A DNA stretch of 64,000 nt from PALSA-612 sp963765295 (lineage in GTDB: Bacteria; Actinomycetota; Thermoleophilia; Gaiellales; Gaiellaceae): assembly GCA_963765295.1 (NCBI GenBank), contig CAVXVO010000006.1:372001-436000 (forward strand). The letters are read 5' to 3'. The translations under genes were made by a program, and so were the position numbers. Below, in pieces: positions 42,803 through 52,344 of the stretch. The notes beneath the pieces were generated by a model. That model searched no databases. It had not been told where the DNA came from and worked only from the letters and a program-made list of their open reading frames with translations. Numbering within the stretch: position 1 is the stretch's first letter; each line of letters starts with the position of its first letter.

Positions 42803-44061
42803 CGGTCGCACTCCCCCATCACCGTGTCGAGCGAGCCGACGGCGGCGATCATGTCCGCGATCAGCGAGTCGTGCATCAGCGTCGCCGTCGCCTGCAGCGC
42901 GATGAAGCTCGGGGCGCGGAAGCGCACGCGCCACGGCTTCGGGCCGCCGTCCGAGCAGAGGTAGCAGCCGAACTCGCCGCGAGGCGACTCGATCGGCAGG
43001 TAGACCTCGCCCTCGGGCACGCGGAAACCCTCGGTGACGAGCTTGAAGTGGTGGATCAGGGACTCCATCGACGTGTGCAGCTCCTCGCGCGGCGGCAGCA
43101 CGACCTTGCGGTCGTCCGAGATCCACGCGCCGCCGGGCATGCCGTCGAGAGCCTGGTCGACGATGCGGGTCGACTCCCGCATCTCGTCCATGTGCACCTT
43201 GTACCGGTCCCAGACGTCCCCGTTCTGCTTCACGGGCACGTCGAAGTCGACCTGGTCGTACGCGAGGTACGGGGTTGTCTTCCGCAGGTCCCAGTCGACG
43301 CCGGAGCCACGCAGGACGGGCCCCGACTGGCCGAGCGCGATCGCGTCCGCGGCGGACAGGAGCCCGACGCCCTTCGTGCGCTTGAGCCAGATCTCGTTCT
43401 GGTCGAGCAGCTGCTCGTACTGGTCGACCGCGCCGGGCATGACCTCCACGAACTTGCGGCACTCGTCGAAGAAGCCCGGCGGGATGTCCTCGGCCAGGCC
43501 GCCGACCTGGAAGTACCGCGTGTGCATCCGCACGCCGCCGACCATCTCGAAGAGGTCGAGGACGCGGTCGCGCTCGCGGAACGTGTACCAGAACGGTGAG
43601 ATCGCTCCCAGCTCGAGCGCCGAGGTGCCGAGCCAGACGAGGTGCGAATGCACCCGGTTCAGCTCGCAGAGCAGCATCCGCATCCAGACCGCCTTCGGCG
43701 GCACCTCGATGCCGAGCAGCTTCTCGATCGCCATCACGAAGGCGAGCTCGTTGGCCTGGAAGGACAGGTAGTCCATCCGCGGCGCGTACGGGATCGCCTT
43801 CCACCAGGTCTTCGACTCCATGGACTTCTCGAAGCCGGTGTGCAGGTAGCCGACGACGGCGCGCAGGCCGACGACGGTCTCGCCGTCGAGCTCGACCACG
43901 AGCCGGAGCACGCCGTGCGTGGACGGGTGGTTGGGCCCGAAGTTGACCTCCAGGATGTCGTCGTGCCGGCGGAGGTCGTCGGGGACGAGGAGCACCGACG
44001 GGATCGGCTGCGGGATGCGGGATCCCTCGTAGATCTTCGGCCGCTCGGGCGCGATCGCCAT
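42799..44061 (-). CDS. nuoD: NADH-quinone oxidoreductase subunit D
   Basis: 420 residues, 49-kDa type quinone-site subunit, separate from nuoC. Motifs: NFGPNHPSTHGVLRLVVELDGE, VVGYLHTGFEKSMESKTWWKAIPYAPRMDYLS, CELNRVHSHLVWLGTSALELGA, FEMVGGVRMHTRYFQVGGLAEDIP, LRGSGVDWDLRKTTPYLAYD and ESPRGEFGCYLCSDGG. The catalytic His and Tyr of the quinone pocket are in HPSTHGV and its downstream region. It starts four bases after nuoC ends. Confidence 0.95.
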   Translation of the reverse strand: MAIAPERPKIYEGSRIPQPIPSVLLVPDDLRRHDDILEVNFGPNHPSTHGVLRLVVELDGETVVGLRAVVGYLHTGFEKSMESKTWWKAIPYAPRMDYLSFQANELAFVMAIEKLLGIEVPPKAVWMRMLLCELNRVHSHLVWLGTSALELGAISPFWYTFRERDRVLDLFEMVGGVRMHTRYFQVGGLAEDIPPGFFDECRKFVEVMPGAVDQYEQLLDQNEIWLKRTKGVGLLSAADAIALGQSGPVLRGSGVDWDLRKTTPYLAYDQVDFDVPVKQNGDVWDRYKVHMDEMRESTRIVDQALDGMPGGAWISDDRKVVLPPREELHTSMESLIHHFKLVTEGFRVPEGEVYLPIESPRGEFGCYLCSDGGPKPWRVRFRAPSFIALQATATLMHDSLIADMIAAVGSLDTVMGECDR

Positions 44062-44065
44062 CCGC

Positions 44066-44620
44066 CTACTCCTCGCCCGAGAACCGCACCGGCTCGCCGC
44101 CGATCGGATAGTCCTTGCGGAGCGGGAAGCCCTCCCAGTCGTCGTCCATCAGGATCCGGGAGAGATTCGGGTGGCCGGCGAAGCGGATGCCCATCATGTC
44201 CCAGACCTCGCGCTCCTGCCAGTCGGCGGTCGGCCAGATCGGGACGACGGTCGGGACCGTCTCGCCGTCGTCGATCCACACCTGCACGCGCACGCGCGGC
44301 GCCTCCCGGGCGCCCGAGACGAGCGAGAGCAGGTGGTAGTTGAGGGCGAAGCGCTTCGGCTTCGGCGCCGGCCGTCGCTGGAGGCCCCAGGTGCCCGGCC
44401 GGTTCAGGTCGCGTCCGGCGGCACCGCCCCAGTAGCCGGCCACGGGCTCCGTGCCCCAGTCGAGGTAGTCGACCGAGGACACGTCCGAGAGGAAGTTGAA
44501 GCCGTGCTCGTCGCGGAGCGCCGTGCACGCTTCGACGAGCCGGGCCGGGTCGACGACGAGCGTCGTCTCCCCCAGCGCGACCTTCTCCTCCACCAGGCCC
44601 GGAACCCCGGCGTAGCTCAC
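44066..44620 (-). CDS. nuoC: NADH-quinone oxidoreductase subunit C
   Basis: 184 residues, 30-kDa subunit. It has DEHGFNFLSDVSSVDYLDWGTEPV, LNYHLLSLVSGAREAPRVRVQVWIDD, IWPTADWQEREVWDMMGIRFAGHPNLSRILMDDDWEGFPLRKDYPI, the signature of the family (WxxERExxDMxGI..FxGHP). The insert WGGAAGRDLNRPGTWGLQRRPAPKPKRF is longer than in E. coli. GTG start, ten bases after the nuoB stop. Confidence 0.94.
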   Translation of the reverse strand: MSYAGVPGLVEEKVALGETTLVVDPARLVEACTALRDEHGFNFLSDVSSVDYLDWGTEPVAGYWGGAAGRDLNRPGTWGLQRRPAPKPKRFALNYHLLSLVSGAREAPRVRVQVWIDDGETVPTVVPIWPTADWQEREVWDMMGIRFAGHPNLSRILMDDDWEGFPLRKDYPIGGEPVRFSGEE

Positions 44621-44630
44621 TCTGCCTGCC

Positions 44631-45212
44631 TCACTGGGCGACTCCGCGGATCTCGTACGCGGGCGGGACGCCGGCCATGACCTTCTCGTGCAGGCGGACG
44701 ATCCCCTCCATCAGCGCCTCCGGCCGCGGCGGGCAGCCGGGCACGTGGATGTCGACGGGGACGATCTTGTCCACGCCCTGGAGGGTCGTGTAGTTGTTGA
44801 ACATGCCGCCCGAGGACGCGCACGCGCCCATCGCGATCACCCACTTCGGCTCCAGCATCTGGTCGTAGATCTGCCGCAGCGGCGCCGCCATCTTGTGGAC
44901 GACGCGGCCGGAGACGATCAGCAGATCGGCCTGGCGCGGCGAGGCGCGGAACGCCTCCATGCCGAAGCGCGCGATGTCGTAGCGCGAGGAGACGATCGAC
45001 ATCATCTCGATCGCGCAGCACGCGAGCCCGAACGTGTCGGGCCACATCGACTTCGTCTGCGACCAGGCGACCGCCTTCGCGAGCGTGGTCAGGCCGACTC
45101 GCTGCTCGAGCTCTGCGACCTCCTGTTCGAAAACGCCCGGCCCCTTGCCCTGCCAGAGCACGCGCTCGGAGCGGAGGCCGTGGTCGGCGAGGGACTTGTC
45201 GTCTACTGCCAC
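44631..45212 (-). CDS. nuoB: NADH-quinone oxidoreductase subunit B
   Basis: 193 residues, carrier of terminal cluster N2. The tandem Cys pair lies in TFGLACCAIEMMSI, with the others in MGACASSGGMF and VPGCPPRPEALMEGI. Short variable N-terminus VAVDDKSLADHGLRSERVLW. GTG 45212 overlaps the nuoA stop region by 10 bases. Electrons leave N2 for the quinone at the NuoB/NuoD/NuoH interface. Confidence 0.95.
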   Translation of the reverse strand: MAVDDKSLADHGLRSERVLWQGKGPGVFEQEVAELEQRVGLTTLAKAVAWSQTKSMWPDTFGLACCAIEMMSIVSSRYDIARFGMEAFRASPRQADLLIVSGRVVHKMAAPLRQIYDQMLEPKWVIAMGACASSGGMFNNYTTLQGVDKIVPVDIHVPGCPPRPEALMEGIVRLHEKVMAGVPPAYEIRGVAQ

Positions 45213-45565
45213 TCGAGCGCTCCCTTCCGCCAGATGTAGACGTAGCCGAGCGCGAGGATCGCGATGAAGAACAGGAGCTCGACGAACCCGAACCACGCGA
45301 GCTCGTGGAGGATGATCGCGAGCGGATACAGGAAGACGATTTCGATGTCGAAGACGATGAAGAGCATCGCCGTCAGGTAGAAGCTGATCGTGAACCGCTG
45401 CTGCTTCGGCGGCCCGAGCGACACGCCGGACTCGAACGGTGTGCCGCGGGCACGGGTCCGGGCGCGCGGGCGTTGTGCGAAGACGAACGACATGACGATC
45501 ATCGATGCCGGGATGGCTGCAGCGAGGAGCCCATAGATCAGGAACGGCAGCCAGTTGTCGAGCAT
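45203..45565 (-). CDS. nuoA: NADH-quinone oxidoreductase subunit A
   Basis: 120 residues, three helices: FLIYGLLAAAIPASMIVMSFVFAQ, then the loop RARGTPFESGVSLGPPKQQRFTISFYLTAMLFIVFDIEIVFLYPLAIIL, containing the conserved E-S-G and D-I-E residues. First gene of the operon. ATG 45565 is preceded by GGGGAGAGG about 9 bases upstream, a proper ribosome site, so this operon seems to have a leader, unlike many neighbours. Confidence 0.94.
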   Translation of the reverse strand: MLDNWLPFLIYGLLAAAIPASMIVMSFVFAQRPRARTRARGTPFESGVSLGPPKQQRFTISFYLTAMLFIVFDIEIVFLYPLAIILHELAWFGFVELLFFIAILALGYVYIWRKGALEWQ

Positions 45566-45726
45566 CTCTGAAGCCTCTCCCCGCGTGTCGACGTGCGGAA
45601 CCTAGCAGGACCCTACAGCGTGTAACGAAGGTGGCGAAAAACCCTGCAACGGTGCGTGAGGCGGCTGTTACAAGTGGCTCGTTCGACACCGGCGCGACCG
45701 CGAGGGCGGCTGGTACGATGGCTTCC
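45566..45726. promoter_or_regulatory. Divergent regulatory region between nuo and the Fe-S carrier gene
   Basis: 161 bases without coding. Toward the carrier gene, TACGAT (45714-45719) lies 7 bases before GTG 45727. Toward nuoA, TAGGTT and TAGGGT boxes lie about 40-50 bases before ATG 45565, with the Shine-Dalgarno GGGGAGAGG after them. Runs of A and the TAACG/GTTACA steps are the least GC-rich stretch nearby. No clear palindrome; co-regulation of complex I with cluster assembly is possible but inferred. Confidence 0.45.
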
Positions 45727-46137
45727 GTGGAGATCGTCGAGCGCACAGACACGCTGATCGTGCTCACCGAGAGCGCGGCGGCCAAGATCAAGGGCCTGAT
45801 CGCCGAGGAGCCCGAGGGCGAGGCGACCGTCCTTCGCGTCGCCGTCCAGGGCGGCGGCTGCTCCGGCTTCGAGTATGCGCTCGGCTTCGACCAGGGTGCG
45901 CAGGAGGGCGACTACGAGCTCGAGACGCACGGCGTGACCGTCGTCGTCGACCCGTTCAGCGCTCCCTACCTCCGCGGCGCCGAGATCGACTACCTGGAGA
46001 CGATCCAGGAGTCGGGCTTCAAGATCTCGAACCCGAACGCCACCTCCGCCTGCGGCTGCGGCCACTCGTTCCAGGTGGCCGAGGGCGAGGCGCCGGAAGA
46101 CGGCGCCGCCGGCTGCGGCTCGGGTTGCTCGCACTGA
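45727..46137 (+). CDS. IscA/ErpA-type iron-sulfur carrier with extra Cys tail
   Basis: 136 residues from GTG 45727. HesB fold: LTESAAAKIKGLIAEEPEGEATVLRVAVQGGGCSGFEYALGF (first cluster Cys), THGVTVVVDPFSAPYLRGAEIDYLETIQESGFKISNPNATSACGCGHSF (CxC pair). After the normal end comes QVAEGEAPEDGAAGCGSGCSH with two further cysteines. ATG 45718 is in frame but overlaps the TACGAT -10 box, so GTG 45727 is preferred. It delivers clusters to apo-enzymes, fitting its place beside nuo. Confidence 0.88.
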   Translation: MEIVERTDTLIVLTESAAAKIKGLIAEEPEGEATVLRVAVQGGGCSGFEYALGFDQGAQEGDYELETHGVTVVVDPFSAPYLRGAEIDYLETIQESGFKISNPNATSACGCGHSFQVAEGEAPEDGAAGCGSGCSH

Positions 46138-46155
46138 CGCGCAAGCGCGTCAGTG
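46132..46155 (+). terminator. Stem-loop at the end of the Fe-S carrier gene
   Basis: Arms CACTGACGCG and CGCGTCAGTG, 10 bp perfect, loop CAAG. The stop TGA (46135-46137) lies inside the left arm. No T-run follows, so it is a GC-type intrinsic terminator or a 3' mRNA-stabilising hairpin. Confidence 0.55.
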
Positions 46156-46214
46156 GTGGCTGCTCGCACTAGCCTCTAGTAATCGTCCGCCGAGTGCTCT
46201 AGGCTGCCGCGGCA

Positions 46215-46637
46215 ATGAACGCCGTGCGGGCCGTCTACAAGTACTGGGCTGCGCTCGTCTTCGTCGGTGTGCTCGTTCAGGTCGGCGCCGCCGGCTACGG
46301 GGCCTTCTATGTCTCGAACAAGCTCCAGGACAAGGGCGACCACATCGACCACAGCCAGTTCGACCATGCGTGGAACTTCCACGGCATCTTCGGGACGATC
46401 GTCGTCGGGGCGATGCTGATCCTGCTCGTCCTCGGCCTCGTCGCCCGTTTCGGAAAGCCCGCGATCTACCTTCCGCTCGCGCTCGCCGTCGCGGGCGTCG
46501 TGCAGATCTTCCTGGCGGGGCTCGGTACGTCCGTTCCGGGGCTCGGGTTCCTGCACCCGATCAACGCGCTCCTCATCTTCACGCTGTCCGGGCTGATCGC
46601 CCATCGCGCGTGGCGTCGAGCCACGCCGCCCGCCTGA
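46215..46637 (+). CDS. Four-helix membrane protein (DUF6220-like)
   Basis: 140 residues, four hydrophobic segments: YWAALVFVGVLVQVGAAGYGAFYVS, WNFHGIFGTIVVGAMLILLVLGLVARF, AIYLPLALAVAGVVQIFLAGLG and FLHPINALLIFTLSGLIAHRAW. The histidines of DHAWNFHGIFG and LHPINA at helix starts, and the Gln in VVQIF, resemble DUF6220 membrane proteins. Role unknown; a haem or quinone link is only a guess. TAGGCT (46200-46205) lies 9 bases before the ATG. Confidence 0.65.
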   Translation: MNAVRAVYKYWAALVFVGVLVQVGAAGYGAFYVSNKLQDKGDHIDHSQFDHAWNFHGIFGTIVVGAMLILLVLGLVARFGKPAIYLPLALAVAGVVQIFLAGLGTSVPGLGFLHPINALLIFTLSGLIAHRAWRRATPPA

Positions 46638-46674
46638 GCGGGACCTCTCCGCGCCCGCGGCGCGTACTGCAGGC

Positions 46675-47628
46675 ATGAACCGGCGAGAGTTCCTGGCCGG
46701 CGCCGCCTCGGCGCTCGTCCTGGCGCCGAGAGCTCGCGCTGCGCGGCCGCCGCGGCGCGTCGCCCTCGTCACGGCCGACCTCGAGTCGCGCCTCGTCGCC
46801 GTCGAGCTGCCCGGTGGCCGCGTGCTGCGGCACGTAGCGACGCTCCCCTTCCCGCGGAGCATCCAACGCGTCGGTGTGGTCGCCGTCGTCGCCCACTCGG
46901 ACATCGGCGCGGTGACGCTCGTCGACGGCCGGACGCTCACGATCGCGCACGTCCTGCGGGAATTCACCGAGCCGAGGTACGCCGCCGGCCACCCGGACGG
47001 GCGGCACGCCTACGTGACCGATGCGGCACGCGGCGAGGTCGTCGCGCTCGACGTGCACACGGGCCGGGTCCTTGCCCGCGAGGCTGTCGGGCAGCGGGCC
47101 AGGCACGTGACCGTCGACCCGAGCGGGCGTACGCTGTGGGTTGCGCTCGGGAGCAAGGCCGCGGAGATCGCGGTCGTGGACATCGCAGACCGGGCGCGAC
47201 CGAGGCTCGTCCGCCGGTTCCGGCCGCCGTTCCTCGCGCACGACGTCGGGTTCGCTCCGGACGGGCATCACGCCTGGGTCAGCGCGGGAGACAGCTTCCG
47301 ACTCGCCGTCTACCGCGCGGACACCGGACGGCTGCTGGCGACACCCGACGGCGACTTCGCGCCACAGCACGTCACGTTCGCGGGCGATCACGTGTACGTG
47401 ACGAGCGGGTGGGGCGGCACGCTGCGGGTCTACCGCGTCGACGGCCGCTGGCTCTCGCGCGCCGCCGTGCCGATCGGGTCGTACAACGTTCAAGCCGACC
47501 TGGGTTGGGTGGTCACGCCGGCGCTCGGGCACGGGTATCTGACGGTCGCCGACGAGCACGGTCGCGTCGTGCACTCCGAGCGGGTCGCGCGTTCGTCGCA
47601 CGACGCCTGCCTCGTCGAGACCGGCTGA
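46675..47628 (+). CDS. Tat-exported YncE-like beta-propeller protein
   Basis: 317 residues. The start MNRREFLAGAASALVLAPRARA is a twin-arginine signal (N-RR-EFL). It is followed by repeated WD/YVTN-type blades, such as RYAAGHPDGRHAYVTDAARGEVVALDVHTGRVLAREAVG, RHVTVDPSGRTLWVALGSKAAEIAVVDI and DVGFAPDGHHAWVSAGDSFRLAVYRADTGRLL. Seven blades are likely, giving a closed propeller outside the membrane. Ligand unknown. Confidence 0.82.
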   Translation: MNRREFLAGAASALVLAPRARAARPPRRVALVTADLESRLVAVELPGGRVLRHVATLPFPRSIQRVGVVAVVAHSDIGAVTLVDGRTLTIAHVLREFTEPRYAAGHPDGRHAYVTDAARGEVVALDVHTGRVLAREAVGQRARHVTVDPSGRTLWVALGSKAAEIAVVDIADRARPRLVRRFRPPFLAHDVGFAPDGHHAWVSAGDSFRLAVYRADTGRLLATPDGDFAPQHVTFAGDHVYVTSGWGGTLRVYRVDGRWLSRAAVPIGSYNVQADLGWVVTPALGHGYLTVADEHGRVVHSERVARSSHDACLVETG

Positions 47629-47667
47629 GCCCCCCTGCCGACCGGGGCCTCGGCGTAGCATCTGCCG

Positions 47668-49052
47668 GTGAGCCCGGACCGTCCGCTTCGCGTCGCCGTC
47701 GTCGGGTCAGGCCCGGCCGGCTTCTACGCCGCCGGGGCGCTGCTCGCCTCCGAGGACCCGCCGGTCGAGGTGGACATGATCGAGCGGCTGCCGACCCCGT
47801 GGGGCCTCGTCCGGCTCGGCGTGGCGCCCGACCACCCCAAGATCAAGGACGTCTCGCGCGCGTTCGAGAAGATCGCCGCGCGGCCCGGCTTCCGCTTTCT
47901 CGGCAACGTCGAGCTCGGCCGCGACCTGACCCCGGACGATCTGGCCCGGCTCTACGACGCCGTCGTCTACGCCGTCGGCGCGCAGACCGACCGCCACCTC
48001 GGCATTCCCGGCGAGGACCTGCCCGGATCCTGGCCGGCGACGGCTTTCGTCGCCTGGTACAACGGCCACCCGGACTTCCAGGAGCTCGAGTTCGACCTCT
48101 CCGGCGAGCGCGCCGTCGTGATCGGGAACGGCAACGTGGCGGTCGACGTCGCGCGCATGCTCGCCCTGACCGCCGAGGAGCTGGCTCCGACGGACACGAC
48201 CGACGCGGCGATCGAGGCGATCGCCGGCTCGGGGATCCGGGAGATCGTCATGCTCGGCCGCCGCGGGCCGGTCCAGGGCGCGTTCACGACGCCGGAGCTG
48301 GTCGAGCTCGGCGAGCTCGCGGGTGCGGACGTCGTCGTCGATCCGGCCGAGCTCGAGCTCGACGTGGTGAGCGCCGCCGAGCTCGAGGCGGGAACGGCGA
48401 TCCAGCGGCGGAACTTCGACGTGCTCCGGGAGTTCTCTACGCGCGTGCGCCACCGGCAAGCCGAAGACGCTGCACCTGCGTTTCCGCGTCTCCCCCGTCG
48501 CGATTCTCGGCGACGACCGGGTCGAGGCGATCGAGGTCGTGCGCAACGAGCTCGTCCCGGACGGACGCGGGAGCGTGCGCGCGGTGTCGACGGAGGAGCG
48601 CGAGGTGATCCCGTGCGGAATCGTGCTGCGTAGCGTCGGCTACCGCGGCGTCGCTCTGCCAGGCGTGCCGTTCGACGGCGACCGCGGCGACGATCCGGAA
48701 CGAGCGCGGCCGCGTCCACGGCGACGACGGCGCCCCCGTCGCCGGCGCCTACTGCGCCGGCTGGATCAAGCGTGGCCCGTCAGGCGTGATCGGCACCAAC
48801 AAGAAGGACGCGACCGAGACGATCGAGCTGCTGCTCGAGGACGCGCGTTCGGGCGCGCTGCCGCGGGCGCCGGAGGCGAGCGCCGAGGCCGTCGACGCCC
48901 TGCTGGCCGAGCGCGGCGCCGACGTGGTCACGTACGCGGGCTGGGAGCTGATCGACCTGGCCGAAACCGAGCGCGGGGCTCCCCTCGGCCGCCCGCGGGT
49001 CAAGCTCTGCCGCTGGGACGAGCTCCTGAAGGCCTCGCGCGGCCGGCCATGA
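47668..49052 (+). CDS. fprA: FprA-type NADPH-ferredoxin reductase (two frameshifts)
   Basis: About 460 residues repaired. FAD motif VAVVGSGPAGFYAAGALL, then PTPWGLVRLGVAPDHPKIKDVSRAFEKIA, GEDLPGSWPATAFVAWYNGHPDF, NADPH motif AVVIGNGNVAVDVARMLA, and GRRGPVQGAFTTPELVELG. Breaks near 48450 and 48700; dropping a base restores ATGKPKTLHLRFRVSPVAILGDDRVEAIEVV and GTIRNERGRVHGDDGAPVAGAYCAGWIKRGPSGVIGTNKKDA. Members reduce ferredoxins with NADPH in actinobacteria. TAGCAT lies 6 bases before GTG 47668. Confidence 0.9.
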
Positions 49053-49061
49053 CCGTGATGC

Positions 49062-50741
49062 TCAGCCGCGGGTAGCCGCGGTCGCCTCGGCCAGCCGCCC
49101 TTCCACGAGCCTCGCCGCCTCGTCGCGGGCCCCGGAGTTCCCGGTGGCGGCGGCGATGAACTCGTCGCGCTCGATCACGAGCAGCCTGCTGTCGGTCACT
49201 GCGCGCACGGTCGCCATCCGCGGCGCATTGTGGAGGAGCGCGATCTCGCCGACGATGGCGCCCGGACGAACCCGGCCGATCTCGCGCCCGCCCTGCTCGG
49301 CGACGAGCTCGCCGGTCTCGAGCAGGTACGCGCGATCTCCCGGGTCGCCCTCGTGCAGGAGCGTCGTTCCCGCATCGAGCTCGACAGGCTCCAGCCGTGA
49401 CGCGAGGCGGGCGACGGCGATCGGTGGCAGCCACTCGAAGAGCGGGTTCGCCCGGATCAGGCGGAGGTACTCGGGGCGGGGCTCGCGTGAGTGCTCCTTC
49501 CCGCGCATGAGTGCGCCCGCGCCGGCGGCCGCCAGCAGGCCCGCCCCTGCGGCGATCAACGCCGCCCTCGGGCCCGAGACCTCGATCACCGCCGCCGTCA
49601 CCGCGGCGCCCGTGACGATCGCCAGGGCGCGGACGGCTTCGTGAACGGCGTAGACGGCGCCGAGCAGGTCGTCGCGCGCGGAGCGGCCGATCAGCGTGTA
49701 CCCGGCGACGTCGGTCGCGGTGTTGCCGGCGCCCACGACCGCCAGCGAGACCGTTGCGACGGCGAGATAGGGGAGCCCGCCGAGGACGATCAACGGCAGC
49801 CCCCACAGGGCGAGGCCGCCGGCCATCGCGGGGATCATCCGCCGCCGCCCGACGAGGCCGGTCGCGGCCAGCCCTCCCGCGATCCCGCCCGCGCCGAGGA
49901 CCGCCGTCAGCCAGCCGACGCCCGCGCTTCCGACGTCGAGGACGGCCAGGGGGACGACGACGATCAGCACCGTGAGCGCCCCGCGACCGAGGTTCTTCGC
50001 GGCGAACAGCTCGGCGACGAGCCGCAGCTCGGGGTCGGAGCGAACCGTCGTCATTCCGCGTTCGAGCGCGCGTAGCGCCTCTTCCATCAGACGAGGGCTC
50101 TCGACCGCATCCGGACGGGCGGTGACGTCCGTCGTGTTCGGCAGACGCGCCTCCGCGAGCGCCGCGCCGACGAAGCAGAGCGCAGAGGCGGCGAGCACTG
50201 CGGTCGCGCTCGACACGCTGAAGAGGATCGCCGCCAGCAGCGGCCCCGCGGTCTGCGCGACCGCCTGGACGACGCCGATGACGACCCCGGCGGCGGTCAG
50301 CTCGCCGGGCGCCTCGACGAGCAGGGGCAGCAGCCCCCGCCGCGGCGGGTTCGAGACGGCGGTTCCGACGGTCAGGGCGGCGGCGAGAGCGAAGAGCGCC
50401 TCACGGGGGGCACCCACTTCGCTCAGCGCCGCCGCCACGGCCGCGACGCCGGCCCGGCCGACGTCGGCGACGAGGGCCAGGCGCTCGCGTCGCATCGGGC
50501 CGCCGACCGTAACGAGGATCGGCGCGAGCACCGCCGTCGGCAGCAGCTGCACGGCGACGAGGAAGGCGACGCCTGTCGCTCCCGCCGAGCGGTACGCGAG
50601 CACACCGAAGGCGACCGCAGCGATCGCCTCGCCCGCGAACGAGCCGGCCCAGGCGGTCTGGATCCGCCTCAGGGGCGGACGCGAGTGCAGCGAGAGGAGC
50701 GCGCCGAGACGTCCCTGCGCAAGGGCGGGGCTGTCGGCCAT
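49062..50741 (-). CDS. MFS transporter fused to a cyclic-nucleotide-binding domain
   Basis: 559 residues. Twelve membrane segments (residues about 20-410), with the cytoplasmic loop motif near RRERLALVADVGR. C-terminal cNMP-binding domain (about 430-545): PIAVARLASRLEPVELDAGTTLLHEGDPGDRAYLLETGELVAEQ, GREIGRVRPGAIVGEIALLHNAPRMATVRAVTDSRLLVIERDEFIAA. The phosphate-binding cassette here is VGEIALLHNAPRMATVRA, close to the FGE..L..xxRxAxV consensus, so cAMP or cGMP binding is plausible. Combined MFS-cNMP proteins are known but their regulation is poorly described. Substrate unknown. Confidence 0.8.
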   Translation of the reverse strand: MADSPALAQGRLGALLSLHSRPPLRRIQTAWAGSFAGEAIAAVAFGVLAYRSAGATGVAFLVAVQLLPTAVLAPILVTVGGPMRRERLALVADVGRAGVAAVAAALSEVGAPREALFALAAALTVGTAVSNPPRRGLLPLLVEAPGELTAAGVVIGVVQAVAQTAGPLLAAILFSVSSATAVLAASALCFVGAALAEARLPNTTDVTARPDAVESPRLMEEALRALERGMTTVRSDPELRLVAELFAAKNLGRGALTVLIVVVPLAVLDVGSAGVGWLTAVLGAGGIAGGLAATGLVGRRRMIPAMAGGLALWGLPLIVLGGLPYLAVATVSLAVVGAGNTATDVAGYTLIGRSARDDLLGAVYAVHEAVRALAIVTGAAVTAAVIEVSGPRAALIAAGAGLLAAAGAGALMRGKEHSREPRPEYLRLIRANPLFEWLPPIAVARLASRLEPVELDAGTTLLHEGDPGDRAYLLETGELVAEQGGREIGRVRPGAIVGEIALLHNAPRMATVRAVTDSRLLVIERDEFIAAATGNSGARDEAARLVEGRLAEATAATRG

Positions 50742-50851
50742 CGCCGGGATTCAACACCGGTCGTCGGCAGCGGGACTGTCCGGCCGGTGACGTTCTGGTG
50801 TCGATCCGGTGACCGCTCGGGGACGAGACGGAGGCGGCTAGACTCGGTCCC

Positions 50852-52177
<1,326 letters not shown>

Positions 52178-52260
52178 GCGGGAAGTGCCGGCTGGGTCTA
52201 CGTCTCGCCGGGATCTCTGCTGGTGCGAGGATCGGCGCTTTCCTCCTGGAATACGGCAAC

Positions 52261-52289
52261 TTGACACCGTCCGGGCGGGGAAGTAGAAA
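52261..52289 (+). promoter_or_regulatory. Canonical sigma-70-type promoter of the secreted protein
   Basis: TTGACA (52261-52266), a 17-bp spacer and TAGAAA (52284-52289), giving a leader of about 50 bases with the ribosome site AGGGGGA before ATG 52345. It is the only perfect TTGACA -35 that I found directly before a gene here and suggests strong constitutive expression. Confidence 0.7.
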
Positions 52290-52344
52290 CCTCCAAACGC
52301 GCGGCGTGGGTAGAGAGAGGCCGCTGAACGCGAAGGGGGAATGG

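Noticed and set aside
45718..45726. ATG 45718 as the Fe-S carrier start
   Set aside because: It overlaps the TACGAT -10 box; GTG 45727 has the usual spacing.
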